17,483 nucleotides of DNA from an uncultured Collinsella sp. GTDB lineage: Bacteria; Actinomycetota; Coriobacteriia; Coriobacteriales; Coriobacteriaceae. The notes under the pieces were generated by a model. It was not told the origin of the DNA. It made no database searches and was given only the letters and a program-made list of their open reading frames with translations. The translations under genes were made by a program, and so were the position numbers. Shown here one piece after another: positions 1 to 7,016 of the stretch (its first letter is position 1; each line of letters starts with the position of its first letter). The stretch lies in NCBI GenBank assembly GCA_902494585.1, contig CABUUD010000031.1, positions 1 to 17,483 of the forward strand, in the 5' to 3' direction.

Positions 1-1
1 C

Positions 2-676
2 CCTAACAAACTCGTTGCCATTGTCTTTAACATCGTTGGCTGCGTGCTTGCAGTGACCAATGGCGACCTTTCCGGTTTTCATTTTTCGGTTTGGGGCGTC
101 ACATCGGGCGTGATTGCAGGCTTTTGCGGTGCGTCGCTCGCGGTGTTTAGCCGGATAGCAACCAAGACGGTCCACCCGCTGGCTGTCACGTTTTGGGGCT
201 TTGTTTTTGGCGGTGTGGTTATGGCAGCTATCGCGGCTCCGTGGCCGGATGTCGCCGCGGCAATGTCGCCACAGCTGCTGCTGTTGTTCCTTGGCTTTGG
301 ACTCATCCCCACAGCCGTGGCCTACATCTTATATATGCAGGGTCTGTCCATGGGGCTCGAGACATCGAAAGTTCCCGTCGTAATGTCTTTCGAGACGGTC
401 GTCACCGTACTGGTGGGCATTGGTGTCTATGCCGAGCCCGCCGGCGCGATCAAGGTCCTGGGCATTGTGCTGGTGCTCATGTCCATCCTGATTATGAACA
501 CCGACTTCTCCAAGCTGCGCAACAGTGAGTTTGTCGGTCATGTCGTTGAGAGCATGACCTTTAAGCCCAACGCGTGGTGGACGGAGAAATCGCAGGACAT
601 GGATCTGTTTAAGGAACGCACCGGCATCGCGCTGGAACCCACCGTGCAGGAAAGCCCCTGGTACTTCGTGCGATAG
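2..676 (+). CDS. EamA/DMT-family transporter, 3' part
   Basis: Inner-membrane permease of the drug/metabolite transporter superfamily. The reading frame is open to the left edge (codons from base 2), so the N-terminal half lies outside the window; an internal GTG at 44 is probably not the true start. The visible part holds about five hydrophobic segments typical of one EamA repeat, including the conserved-looking stretch LIPTAVAYILYMQGLSMG followed by a helix with PVVMSFETVVTVLVGI. The substrate cannot be told from sequence; the family exports or imports metabolites such as amino acids. After the last helix there is a soluble tail of about 55 residues rich in charged and aromatic residues (ending ESPWYFVR), longer than is usual for EamA proteins. 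It is the last gene before the PTS operon and has the same orientation, but a gap of 183 bases with its own promoter separates them. Confidence 0.8.
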   Translation, partial: PNKLVAIVFNIVGCVLAVTNGDLSGFHFSVWGVTSGVIAGFCGASLAVFSRIATKTVHPLAVTFWGFVFGGVVMAAIAAPWPDVAAAMSPQLLLLFLGFGLIPTAVAYILYMQGLSMGLETSKVPVVMSFETVVTVLVGIGVYAEPAGAIKVLGIVLVLMSILIMNTDFSKLRNSEFVGHVVESMTFKPNAWWTEKSQDMDLFKERTGIALEPTVQESPWYFVR

Positions 677-684
677 AGGATTGC

Positions 685-734
685 GCGCAGGGTCTGACCT
701 GGGGTTATCCAGCCATCGCCGGCCTGCCCTGCGC
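685..734 (+). terminator. weak hairpin after the EamA gene
   Basis: An 8-bp perfect inverted repeat (GCGCAGGG at 685-692 with CCCTGCGC at 727-734) lies just after the stop codon. It has a long loop and no T-run, so a terminator role is only possible. Confidence 0.25.
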
Positions 735-800
735 CAACGTTTCGAGTACGTTAAACCCGTCAACGGTCGATTTTCACCCGCGAACGGTCTTTATACTAAT

Positions 801-833
801 TAGCAATATAAGCGACGTATAAGACGTTATAAT
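801..833 (+). promoter_or_regulatory. PTS operon promoter with candidate GntR operator
   Basis: A perfect TATAAT at 828-833 fits a -10 box, with the AAGGAGG ribosome site of the first PTS gene at 846-852. No good -35 is visible. Overlapping the -10 is AGACGTTATA (822-831), preceded by a related GACGTATA (814-821) and by TAGCAATATAAG (801-812). Both the AGACGTTATA block and a close version of TAGCAATATAAG recur, in the same order, upstream of the GntR gene at 7017. Overlap with the -10 suggests a repressor site. Confidence 0.6.
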
Positions 834-859
834 GACCATAACGAAAAGGAGGAGGCAAG

Positions 860-1783
860 ATGAATCAGATCATTCTCGCATCTCATGGCGGCCTGGCCGC
901 AGGCGCCAAAGACACGCTCGAGATGGTTCTCGGCGACGTGTCGAACGTCCACGTCGTGTCGCTTGCTCGTGACGACAAGGAGCCCATCACCAATAAGGTT
1001 GAGGCTATGATCGCCACGTTCAACGCGGACGACACCGTCTATGTGCTGACCGATATGCTCGGCAGCTCGGTCAACAACAACATGGTCGAGCTTTCCAAGA
1101 ACGGCACGAAGTTCACGGTTGTCAGCGGTTTCAACATCCCGCTGGCGCTCACGCTCGCTATGAGCCCCGTCCCCGTCAAGGGCGCCGAGCTCGCGGCCCT
1201 CATCAACGAGGCCCGCACCGGTCTGACCAACCCCAACGCACCGGTCGAGGCCGCCGCGGCTCCCGCCAAGAAGGCTAAGGCGCCCCGTCACAGCTCCGGT
1301 CCCGCCAAGATCGTCCTCGCACGTCTTGACTACCGTCTGCTGCACGGCCAGGTCGTCTTTACCTGGACCACCAAGGTTCAGGCCGAGCGCATCATCGTCG
1401 TCGACAACGCTGCCGCCAACGATGACATCAAGAAGGGCGCTCTTAAGCTGGCCAAGCCCCAGGGCGTGCGCCTGAACGTCTTCACCGTCGAGCGTGCCCT
1501 CGCCAAGATGGACAAGCTCAACACCCTCGGCGAGCGCGTCATGTTCGTCTTTGGCAACACCGCCGAGATGCTGCAGTTCTGCCAGGGCTACAAGCTCGAC
1601 GCCATCAACCTGGGCGCCACCGCCAACCACGACGGTGCCGATCAGGTCGGCGGTAAGGACAGCTCCGTCTTCCTCGACGCCACCCAGAAGGCCGACGTCA
1701 ACCAGCTGCTCGACATGGGCATCAAGCTCTACGTCCAGCAGACCCCTACGTATCAGAGCGTCGACATCGACGCCAAGCTGTAA
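860..1783 (+). CDS. PTS mannose-family EIIAB fusion
   Basis: Cytoplasmic phosphotransfer protein that takes phosphate from HPr and passes it to an incoming sugar at the membrane EIIC/EIID pair. Residues 1 to about 125 are an EIIA (man) domain with the phosphohistidine in ASHGGLA (His9). An Ala/Pro/Lys-rich linker follows at about 128-148. Residues 149-307 are an EIIB domain with its phosphohistidine in RLDYRLLHGQV (His162). Both active histidines are present, so the protein looks functional. 307 residues is a normal length for an EIIAB fusion. The start is fixed by AAGGAGGAGG eight or so bases upstream. It leads the operon EIIAB-EIIC-EIID-SIS deglycase and lies behind a promoter with a candidate GntR operator. 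The family covers mannose, fructose, hexosamine and Amadori-compound systems; the downstream deglycase favours the last, by inference. Confidence 0.93.
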   Translation: MNQIILASHGGLAAGAKDTLEMVLGDVSNVHVVSLARDDKEPITNKVEAMIATFNADDTVYVLTDMLGSSVNNNMVELSKNGTKFTVVSGFNIPLALTLAMSPVPVKGAELAALINEARTGLTNPNAPVEAAAAPAKKAKAPRHSSGPAKIVLARLDYRLLHGQVVFTWTTKVQAERIIVVDNAAANDDIKKGALKLAKPQGVRLNVFTVERALAKMDKLNTLGERVMFVFGNTAEMLQFCQGYKLDAINLGATANHDGADQVGGKDSSVFLDATQKADVNQLLDMGIKLYVQQTPTYQSVDIDAKL

Positions 1784-1819
1784 TCAACCAGGCTTTTGCC
1801 TGACTGAAAGGAGAAGGGT

Positions 1820-2614
1820 ATGAATACGTTCATCAGTGCGGTGCTCGTCGGCCTCGTCGGCGTGTTCTGCATGTGGGACTCCCGCCTGCTCGGTCGTCTT
1901 AACTTCGAGCAGCCCCTCGTTGGCGCTACGCTCGTCGGTCTGCTGCTTGGCGATGTGCCCACCGGCCTTGCCGTCGGTGCCGCCGTCGAGCTCGTGTCCA
2001 TGGGCCTGGTGCAGGTCGGCGCCGCCGTTCCGCCCGATATGGTCCTGGGTGGCATCGTGGCCGCTGCCTTTGCGTGCCTGACCGATGCTTCCGCCGAGAC
2101 CGCCATGACGATCGCCATCCCGGTCGCCGTCCTGGGTCAGCTCCTCGGCATCGTGTTCCGTTCCATCATCGCCGCCCTCACCCATGTGGCCGATAGCGCG
2201 ATCGATAACGGAAAGTTCAAGACCGCCTACCGTATGCACATCTGCGCCGGCTCCGGTCTGTACGCCGTCATGTACTTCCTGCCGATCTTCCTCGCCGTCT
2301 TTGTTGGCACCGACCTGGTTCAGGCCATCGTCAACATGGTTCCCGAGTGGCTGTCCACTGGTCTGAACGTTTCGACCAAGATCATGACCGCCTACGGCTT
2401 GGCCCTGCTGCTCACCATGATGATCAAGAAGGGTATGACTCCGTTCCTGTTCATCGGTTTCCTGCTCGCCGCTTACCTCAACCTGTCCGTCATCGCGGTC
2501 GCTCTGATCGGTGTGTGCCTGGCTGTCGTCTTCATGGGCTTCAAGTTCAACGGTTCCCATGCAGCCGCCGGTGTCGATTCCGACTACGATCCGCTCGAAG
2601 ACGACGAAGACTAA
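1820..2614 (+). CDS. PTS mannose-family EIIC permease
   Basis: Integral membrane component that, together with EIID, forms the sugar channel of a mannose-type PTS. The 264-residue protein begins MNTFISAVLVGLVGVF and is hydrophobic almost throughout, with features usual in this family: a helix with LNFEQPLVGATLVGLLLGD near residues 28-48 and VELVSMGLVQVGAAVPPDM near residues 57-75. The C-terminal end is acidic (SDYDPLEDDED) and presumably cytoplasmic. The start is supported by GAAAGGAGAAGG a few bases upstream. It follows EIIAB by 36 bases and precedes EIID by 13, and the ribosome site for EIID overlaps its stop codon, so the two membrane subunits are probably made in step. Substrate is not readable from the sequence. 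Confidence 0.93.
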   Translation: MNTFISAVLVGLVGVFCMWDSRLLGRLNFEQPLVGATLVGLLLGDVPTGLAVGAAVELVSMGLVQVGAAVPPDMVLGGIVAAAFACLTDASAETAMTIAIPVAVLGQLLGIVFRSIIAALTHVADSAIDNGKFKTAYRMHICAGSGLYAVMYFLPIFLAVFVGTDLVQAIVNMVPEWLSTGLNVSTKIMTAYGLALLLTMMIKKGMTPFLFIGFLLAAYLNLSVIAVALIGVCLAVVFMGFKFNGSHAAAGVDSDYDPLEDDED

Positions 2615-2627
2615 GGAGGAACACACT

Positions 2628-3461
2628 ATGGCAACCGCAACCAAGGACGTGTCCCTGAACAAGAAGGTCAGCCAGTTCTTCTGGCGCTCCTGGGCCATCC
2701 AGGCCTCTTGGAACTACGAGCGTCAGATGAACATGGGCTTCCTCTACGGTATGGTTCCCACGCTCGATCGCCTCTATCCGGATGAGTCCGACCCCAAGCA
2801 GCTCGCTGCTAAGAAAGAGGCTTACCACCGTCACATGGCGTTCTACAACTGCACCCCGCAGACGAGCGCTTTCATCCTGGGCCTCTCCGCCTCCATGGAG
2901 GAGGAGTACGCCAAGGATCCCGAGAACTTCGATCCCGATTCGATCAACGCGGTCAAGACCTCCCTCATGGGTCCGCTTTCCGGCATCGGTGACTCCTTCT
3001 TCCAGGGCACCATCCGCGTTATCGCCTTTGGCCTGGGCGTTCAGCTGGCTCAGCAGGGCTCCATCATGGGCCCGATCCTGGCCATGCTCATCTCCATCGT
3101 CCCCTCTGTGCTGATCACCTGGTTCGCAGCCAAGATGGGCTATCAGGGCGGCCACGAGTACCTGAGCAAGCTTCAGGGCGGCGACCTCATGGAGAAGCTC
3201 ATGTATGTCTGCGGCATCGTGGGCCTTATGTCCGTGGGCGGCATGATCGCTACGCTGATCGGCGCCACCACCCCGCTGCAGTTCGCTGAGGGCACCGTCG
3301 TTATCCAGGACATCCTGGACGGCATGATGCCCCAGATGATTTCCCTTGGCCTCACCGGCCTTATGTACTGGCTCATCAAGAAGAACGTCAACACCGGTTG
3401 GCTTCTCGTGATCGCCATCGTGGGCGGCATCGCCCTCTCCGCGGCCGGCATCCTGGCCTAG
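2628..3461 (+). CDS. PTS mannose-family EIID
   Basis: Membrane-associated subunit that pairs with EIIC in mannose-type PTS transporters. The 277-residue product starts MATATKDVSLNKKVSQFFWRS. Family signatures are visible: SWNYERQMNMGFLYGMVPTL near the N-terminus, FYNCTPQTSAFILGLSASME, and GPLSGIGDSFFQGTIR in the middle, followed by several hydrophobic helices and a final helix ending in AAGILA. I chose the ATG at 2628 over longer in-frame options because AAGGAGG lies eight bases upstream, directly on the EIIC stop, and the family begins here. It is co-transcribed with EIIC. After its stop come 199 bases with two hairpins before the deglycase gene. Confidence 0.93.
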   Translation: MATATKDVSLNKKVSQFFWRSWAIQASWNYERQMNMGFLYGMVPTLDRLYPDESDPKQLAAKKEAYHRHMAFYNCTPQTSAFILGLSASMEEEYAKDPENFDPDSINAVKTSLMGPLSGIGDSFFQGTIRVIAFGLGVQLAQQGSIMGPILAMLISIVPSVLITWFAAKMGYQGGHEYLSKLQGGDLMEKLMYVCGIVGLMSVGGMIATLIGATTPLQFAEGTVVIQDILDGMMPQMISLGLTGLMYWLIKKNVNTGWLLVIAIVGGIALSAAGILA

Positions 3462-3495
3462 TCGCGACCAAGCGTCTAACCGCTTTCCCCCGGGG

Positions 3496-3526
3496 GCCTG
3501 CCTGGCATCCCATACCCCAGGCAGGC
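3496..3526 (+). other. intercistronic stem-loop after EIID
   Basis: A perfect 10-bp stem (GCCTGCCTGG at 3496-3505 with CCAGGCAGGC at 3517-3526) sits 34 bases after the EIID stop; G-U and G-C pairs could extend it by four. It lacks a T-run, so it may protect the 3' end of the PTS message or act as a leaky terminator rather than a full stop. Confidence 0.55.
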
Positions 3527-3540
3527 TTCCATTCCCAAAA

Positions 3541-3569
3541 TGCGACAATGGGACAGTCCCCTTGTCGCA
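3541..3569. repeat. 29-bp palindrome in the EIID-SIS gap
   Basis: The arms TGCGACAA and TTGTCGCA (8 bp, perfect) enclose GGGA and TCCC pairing around a CAG loop, with one mismatch between the two stems. It lies between EIID and the SIS gene. I recall similar GGGACAGTCCC palindromes from Coriobacteriia genomes, which would make it a dispersed repeat; only one copy is in this window. Confidence 0.6.
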
Positions 3570-3660
3570 TCCTCAACGGGCCGGCGACTCGGTCCAAACC
3601 ACGGTAACCCTGCGAGCGCCCGGCAATGTGGCGCCGCAAAAATCGAAAGGAATGTGTCAG

Positions 3661-4644
3661 ATGTACGAGATCGACCTTAACCTCCCCAAGCAGATCGTCG
3701 CTGACGTCCTGTCCAACCACGAGATCCACAGCGTCGCCTTCGTCGGCTGCGGTGCCTCCATGTCCGACCTTTACCCCGCCAAGTACTTCCTGGCCAACAA
3801 CACGGACAAGCTGAACGTTCAGATCTTCACCGCTAACGAGTTCAACTACGACACGCCTTCCTGGGTCAACGAGCACACCTTCGTGATCACCTGCTCCCTC
3901 GGTGGCTCCACGCCCGAGACCGTCGAGGCCAACAAGACCGCCAAGAAGCACAACTGCCCGGTCGTCTCCCTCACCAACAAGGCTGGCTCCGCTCTGACCG
4001 TCGACGCCGACCACGTTATCGTTCACGGCTTCCACGCCAACTACGCTGCCAAGTGCGAGAAGCCCGGCTATGCCATCGCTCTTGCTCTCGAGATCCTTCA
4101 GCAGACCGAGGGCTATGACCACTACGAGGACATGATCACCGGCCTCACCAACGTCTTCGAGCTCTGCGAGAACGCCGCTCAGCACTGCAAGAAGCTCGCC
4201 AAGAAGTTCGCCGAGGACTTCAAGGACGACAAGATGATCTACTTCATGGCTTCTGGTGCCTCCGAGAAGATGGCTTATTCTAACGCCGCCTTCCTGTTCA
4301 CCGAGATGCAGTGGATCGACGCCGCCGCCTACAACACCGGCGAGTACTTCCACGGCCCGTTCGAGGTTTCCACCGAGGGTAAGCCCTACGTCTTCCTCAT
4401 GTCCGATGGCGCCACCCGTCCGATGGACGCCCGCGCCCTCACCTTCCTTGAGCGCATGGGCGCCAAGGTCGCTCTGATCGACTCCAAGGACTACGGCCTG
4501 GCTGACGCTGTGCCCGCGAGTGTCGTCACCTACTTCAACCCGCTGCTGCACCTCGCCGTTATGCGCGAGTACGGCAACCAGATCGCCGAGGCCCGTCAGC
4601 ACCCGCTGACCATGCGTCGCTACATGTGGAAGCTTTCCTACTAA
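3661..4644 (+). CDS. FrlB-like SIS-domain sugar-phosphate deglycase
   Basis: Cytoplasmic enzyme of the SIS (sugar isomerase) fold, resembling fructoselysine-6-phosphate deglycase FrlB. That family splits a phosphorylated Amadori product into glucose-6-phosphate and the free amine. The 327 residues contain two SIS halves: GCGASMSD (29-36) and the phosphate-binding SLGGSTPET (79-87) in the first, then FMASGASEKMAYS and GEYFHGPFE (227-235) in the second. The last matches the GEFRHGPLE motif of FrlB, with Glu228 and His231 as likely catalytic residues, and the end MRRYMWKLSY echoes the FrlB terminus. I chose ATG 3661 because AAAGGA lies nine bases upstream; an ATG at 3652 would abut it. Its place behind a mannose-type PTS resembles glucoselysine (gfr) operons. 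Exact substrate is inferred; an aminosugar-phosphate isomerase is the alternative. Confidence 0.8.
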   Translation: MYEIDLNLPKQIVADVLSNHEIHSVAFVGCGASMSDLYPAKYFLANNTDKLNVQIFTANEFNYDTPSWVNEHTFVITCSLGGSTPETVEANKTAKKHNCPVVSLTNKAGSALTVDADHVIVHGFHANYAAKCEKPGYAIALALEILQQTEGYDHYEDMITGLTNVFELCENAAQHCKKLAKKFAEDFKDDKMIYFMASGASEKMAYSNAAFLFTEMQWIDAAAYNTGEYFHGPFEVSTEGKPYVFLMSDGATRPMDARALTFLERMGAKVALIDSKDYGLADAVPASVVTYFNPLLHLAVMREYGNQIAEARQHPLTMRRYMWKLSY

Positions 4645-4678
4645 TCACAAGTAAGTAGACCTTACGGGTTGATTGAGA

Positions 4679-4710
4679 GGGGATGGGGTTTGCGCCCCGT
4701 CCCCTTTTTT
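4679..4710 (+). terminator. rho-independent terminator of the PTS operon
   Basis: The arms GGGGATGGGG (4679-4688) and CCCCGTCCCC (4695-4704) form a 10-bp stem with one G-U pair and a 6-base loop, followed by six T. This ends the operon after the SIS gene. Confidence 0.92.
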
Positions 4711-4744
4711 GCTCTGGGGAGGGCGTGTCTGTCGCGTCGCAAAT

Positions 4745-4795
4745 CCCAGATAAAACCTACCAAAATAAACCTGTCCCTTTTTGGCAGGTGGGAGG
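4745..4795. repeat. hairpin repeat, copy A
   Basis: Matches 6881-6929 with about five differences over 43 bases. Inside it, ACCTACCAAAA (4755-4765) can pair with TTTTGGCAGGT near 4779-4789, with one A-C mismatch. The right arm runs into the GGGAGG ribosome site of the HAD gene, so the structure could affect that gene's translation. Confidence 0.65.
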
Positions 4796-4803
4796 AGATG
4801 CGT

Positions 4804-5433
4804 ATGATCAAGGCAGTGCTGTTTGATATGGACGGCGTGCTGGTCGATACCGAGTGGTTCTACAACCGTCGCCGCGTGGCGTTTATGGAGGAGAAGGGCT
4901 TTCACTTTGACGAGATCCCCGATCTTTCGGGGTCTAACGAGCCGGCCATTTGGGAGGCGCTGGTGCCCGACGATGTTGAGCTGCGCGAGCGTCTGCGCGT
5001 GGAGTACAAGCAGGTCTACAGCCCGGACCATCCCGTTCCGTATGCCGAGCTGCTCAACGAGCAGACGGAGCCGGTGATGCGCGAGCTGCACGAGCGTGGC
5101 GTGAAGTGTGCCATCGCGAGTTCGTCCTATCGCGAGCTGATCGACGAGCTGGTGGAGATTGCTGGCATTGCCGATGTGCTGGATTACACCATCAGCGGTC
5201 ACGAGTGCAGTGCGTTTAAGCCCGATCCCGAGATTTACCTGCGTGCCATGGAGGCGCTGGGTGTGGAGCCTGCCGAGTGCCTGGTTATCGAGGATTCGCC
5301 TTTAGGAATCGAGGCCGGCAAGCGCTCCGGCGCCCGAGTCCTGGCGCTGCGTCCGCACGAGGGCGTTAACCTGGACCAGTCCGCCGCCGACGTTGTCATC
5401 GACAACCTGTCCGACATTTTGGCCGCTTTGTAG
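4804..5433 (+). CDS. HAD-superfamily phosphatase, beta-phosphoglucomutase-like
   Basis: Cytoplasmic hydrolase of the haloacid dehalogenase superfamily, subfamily IA, acting on a small phosphorylated substrate. Motif I is FDMDGVLVDT with the nucleophile Asp8 and acid/base Asp10; motif II is the serine run in AIASSSYRE; the motif III lysine is in FKPDPEIYL; motif IV is VIEDSPLGIEAG. A helical cap lies at about residues 15-85. The 209-residue length is normal for the group. I chose ATG 4804, eight bases after GGAGG; ATG 4798 is too close to it. It follows the PTS operon in the same direction but beyond a strong terminator, so it is probably a separate unit. Phosphoglucomutase, sugar-phosphatase or phosphoglycolate-type activity are all possible; a link to the PTS pathway is only suggested by position. 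Confidence 0.85.
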   Translation: MIKAVLFDMDGVLVDTEWFYNRRRVAFMEEKGFHFDEIPDLSGSNEPAIWEALVPDDVELRERLRVEYKQVYSPDHPVPYAELLNEQTEPVMRELHERGVKCAIASSSYRELIDELVEIAGIADVLDYTISGHECSAFKPDPEIYLRAMEALGVEPAECLVIEDSPLGIEAGKRSGARVLALRPHEGVNLDQSAADVVIDNLSDILAAL

Positions 5434-5530
5434 TGTCAATCCGCCGCGAGAAGCACGGGTTCAAACGTTTTTTGCGGTGGACTGGCTCAATTTGGTTTCG
5501 ATTTTGATCCGTTTGGCTTCGATTCGGACT

Positions 5531-5649
5531 AAGTGAGTAGACTTTTTGGCGCTGGCCGAGCACAATGCATATCTTCCTTTGTAAAACCGCAGGTCACAGA
5601 GTTGGCGGTTTTGGGTGTGCTCGGCAGATCGTAAAAAGTCTACTCACTT
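5531..5649. repeat. nested inverted-repeat element 1
   Basis: A 119-bp element with three nested stems: 17 bp perfect (5531-5547 with 5633-5649), 10 bp perfect (GCCGAGCACA 5555-5564 with 5616-5625) and 8 bp perfect (AAAACCGC 5583-5590 with 5605-5612). It shares ACTTTTTGGCGC and AAAACCGCAGG, in the same order, with the element at 12036-12211. It lies between the HAD and YitT genes and could be a structured RNA, a terminator or a non-autonomous mobile element. The 97 bases between the HAD gene and this element show nothing else clear. Confidence 0.75.
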
Positions 5650-5711
5650 GTAATTTGGGCCTTTGGTCGTGGGGGTTGTTGGTCCCGCTTTGGTTGTCGA
5701 GGGAGGGTGAA

Positions 5712-5743
5712 TTGAAGTGCCCTCGCACGCTCCGTGCTACAAT
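5712..5743 (+). promoter_or_regulatory. promoter of the YitT-family gene
   Basis: An extended -10, TGCTACAAT (5735-5743), lies 45 bases before the start codon. TTGAAG at 5712-5717 could be the -35, but the 20-base spacing is long; the extended -10 may make up for this. Confidence 0.45.
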
Positions 5744-5788
5744 CGCCGACATGCCTCACAACTACATCCGCCTTCGAAAGGAGCCTAC

Positions 5789-6796
5789 GTGGCGAACGCC
5801 ATCGATCAGCTCACGGACCGCGTGCTCATGCTCGGCCGTCTCACCATCGTTCGCCGCGCTATTACCGCCGTGGCGGTCACAATTTCCGCCGTTCTCCAGA
5901 CATTCCTGATCCAGGCGTTCATTCAGCCCGCCGACCTGCTTCCGAGCGGTCTTACCGGCGTCGCGGTCCTGCTCGATCGCGTTACCTCGCTGGGCGGCGT
6001 TCACATCGACATCTCTCTCGGCATGCTTGCGCTCAACATCCCCGTGGCGCTCCTATGCTGGAGTGGCATTAGCAAGCGCTTCGTCATCTTCTCGATGATG
6101 CAGGTCGTGCTCTCGTCGCTGTTCCTCAACGTCTTTCACTTCGCTCCGTTTTTGGGCGACAAGATCATGCTCATCATTTTTGGCGGCGTGGTCTCGGGTC
6201 TGGGCGCTGCCATCGCGCTTAAATCCGGCGCATCCACCGGCGGCACCGACTTTATCGCGCTGTGGGTTTCCAACCACACGGGCAAGACCATCTGGGGCGT
6301 CATCTTTGGTTTCAACTGCTTTATCCTGGCGATCTTTGGTTTTATGTTTGGCTGGGACAAGGCGGCGTATTCCATCGTGTTCCAGTTTATTTCGACCAAG
6401 ACCATCGACAGTTTCTATCGTCGCTACGATCGCGTGACGCTGCAGATCACGACGCGTAAGGCAGACGAGGTCATGACTGCCTACGTAAACCATTTTCAGC
6501 ACGGCATTAGCTGCGCCGAGGTCATCGGCGGATACAGCCGCGAAAAGATGTATCTGCTGCACGCCGTTGTCTCGACCTACGAGAGTCAGGACATTATCAA
6601 GCTGGTGTGCGACATCGATCCCGGCGCCGTGATCAATGTGTTCCACACGCTCAACTCTGTGGGCGGCTGGTGGGGAGGTCATGTCGACGAGCCCATGCCC
6701 ACGGCCGTTCCCGATCCCGACAAGCCCGCACGCATGGCCAGCAGGCAGGCGCGCCTCAGCGAGCAGGACAGCCTGCAGCAGGACGACGGCAGGTAG
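5789..6796 (+). CDS. YitT-family membrane protein with DUF2179 domain
   Basis: Predicted inner-membrane protein of the YitT family, whose function is not settled. Residues about 20-195 hold five or six hydrophobic segments with family features: QAFIQPADLLPSGLTGVAVL, then the glycine-rich GGVVSGLGAAIALKSGASTG and GTDFIALWVSNHTGK. Residues about 220-300 form the soluble DUF2179 domain (VTLQITTRKADEV, HGISCAEVIGGYSREKMYLL, DIDPGAVINVFHTLNSVGGWW). A polar tail of about 35 residues, rich in Gln, Arg and Asp, follows. The product is about 335 residues, somewhat longer than usual because of that tail. I chose the GTG at 5789 because GAAAGGAG lies upstream; the upstream ATG at 5717 would add a polar stretch not expected in the family and starts inside the likely promoter. 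It appears to be a single-gene unit. Confidence 0.85.
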   Translation: MANAIDQLTDRVLMLGRLTIVRRAITAVAVTISAVLQTFLIQAFIQPADLLPSGLTGVAVLLDRVTSLGGVHIDISLGMLALNIPVALLCWSGISKRFVIFSMMQVVLSSLFLNVFHFAPFLGDKIMLIIFGGVVSGLGAAIALKSGASTGGTDFIALWVSNHTGKTIWGVIFGFNCFILAIFGFMFGWDKAAYSIVFQFISTKTIDSFYRRYDRVTLQITTRKADEVMTAYVNHFQHGISCAEVIGGYSREKMYLLHAVVSTYESQDIIKLVCDIDPGAVINVFHTLNSVGGWWGGHVDEPMPTAVPDPDKPARMASRQARLSEQDSLQQDDGR

Positions 6797-6840
6797 GGTT
6801 TTGGCATTTTGCCGGCCTGGCGCAATCCTGTCCGCTTGAG

Positions 6841-6879
6841 CCTCCCGAAAGCCTCGTTGCTTTCGGGAGGTTCTCGTTT
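6841..6879 (+). terminator. terminator after the YitT-family gene
   Basis: A perfect 12-bp stem (CCTCCCGAAAGC 6841-6852 with GCTTTCGGGAGG 6859-6870) and 6-base loop, followed by TTCTCGTTT. Confidence 0.85.
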
Positions 6880-6880
6880 G

Positions 6881-6929
6881 CCCAGATAAAACCTGCCAAA
6901 ATGAAGCTGTCGCTTTTTGGTAGGGAGGG
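6881..6929. repeat. hairpin repeat, copy B
   Basis: Second copy of the repeat at 4745-4795. The arms CCTGCCAAAA and TTTTGGTAGG pair with one G-U. Where copy A has A facing C, this copy has G facing T, so both partner positions differ between the copies. It sits between a terminator and the GntR promoter. Confidence 0.65.
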
Positions 6930-6939
6930 TGTATCGTTT

Positions 6940-6984
6940 TATCAATATGAGGTAACATGAAACTAGACGTTATATACGTATTAG
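6940..6984 (+). promoter_or_regulatory. GntR gene promoter with candidate operator
   Basis: TATCAATATGAG (6940-6951) and AGACGTTATA (6965-6974) repeat two blocks found at the PTS operon promoter. The second block continues into ACGTTATATACGT (6967-6979), with ACGT arms around TATAT, and overlaps the most likely -10 (TATATA, 6971-6976). This fits self-regulation by the GntR protein encoded at 7017. Confidence 0.55.
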
Positions 6985-7016
6985 TTATTTCAATATTTCG
7001 ATAAGAGTGATTAGAT

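Noticed and set aside
827..1630. Long open frames antisense to the PTS genes and to recQ (for example 827-1630, 1784-2698, 7988-10039)
   Set aside because: They mirror strongly supported genes on the other strand, give low-complexity Gly/His/Val-rich products without family motifs, and arise from high-GC codon bias.
2511..2627. Upstream start for EIID
   Set aside because: It would overlap EIIC by over 100 bases with no family match; AAGGAGG fixes the ATG at 2628.
5565..5909. Small open frame from 5565
   Set aside because: It starts inside the nested inverted-repeat element and runs out of frame into the YitT gene; it has no ribosome site.
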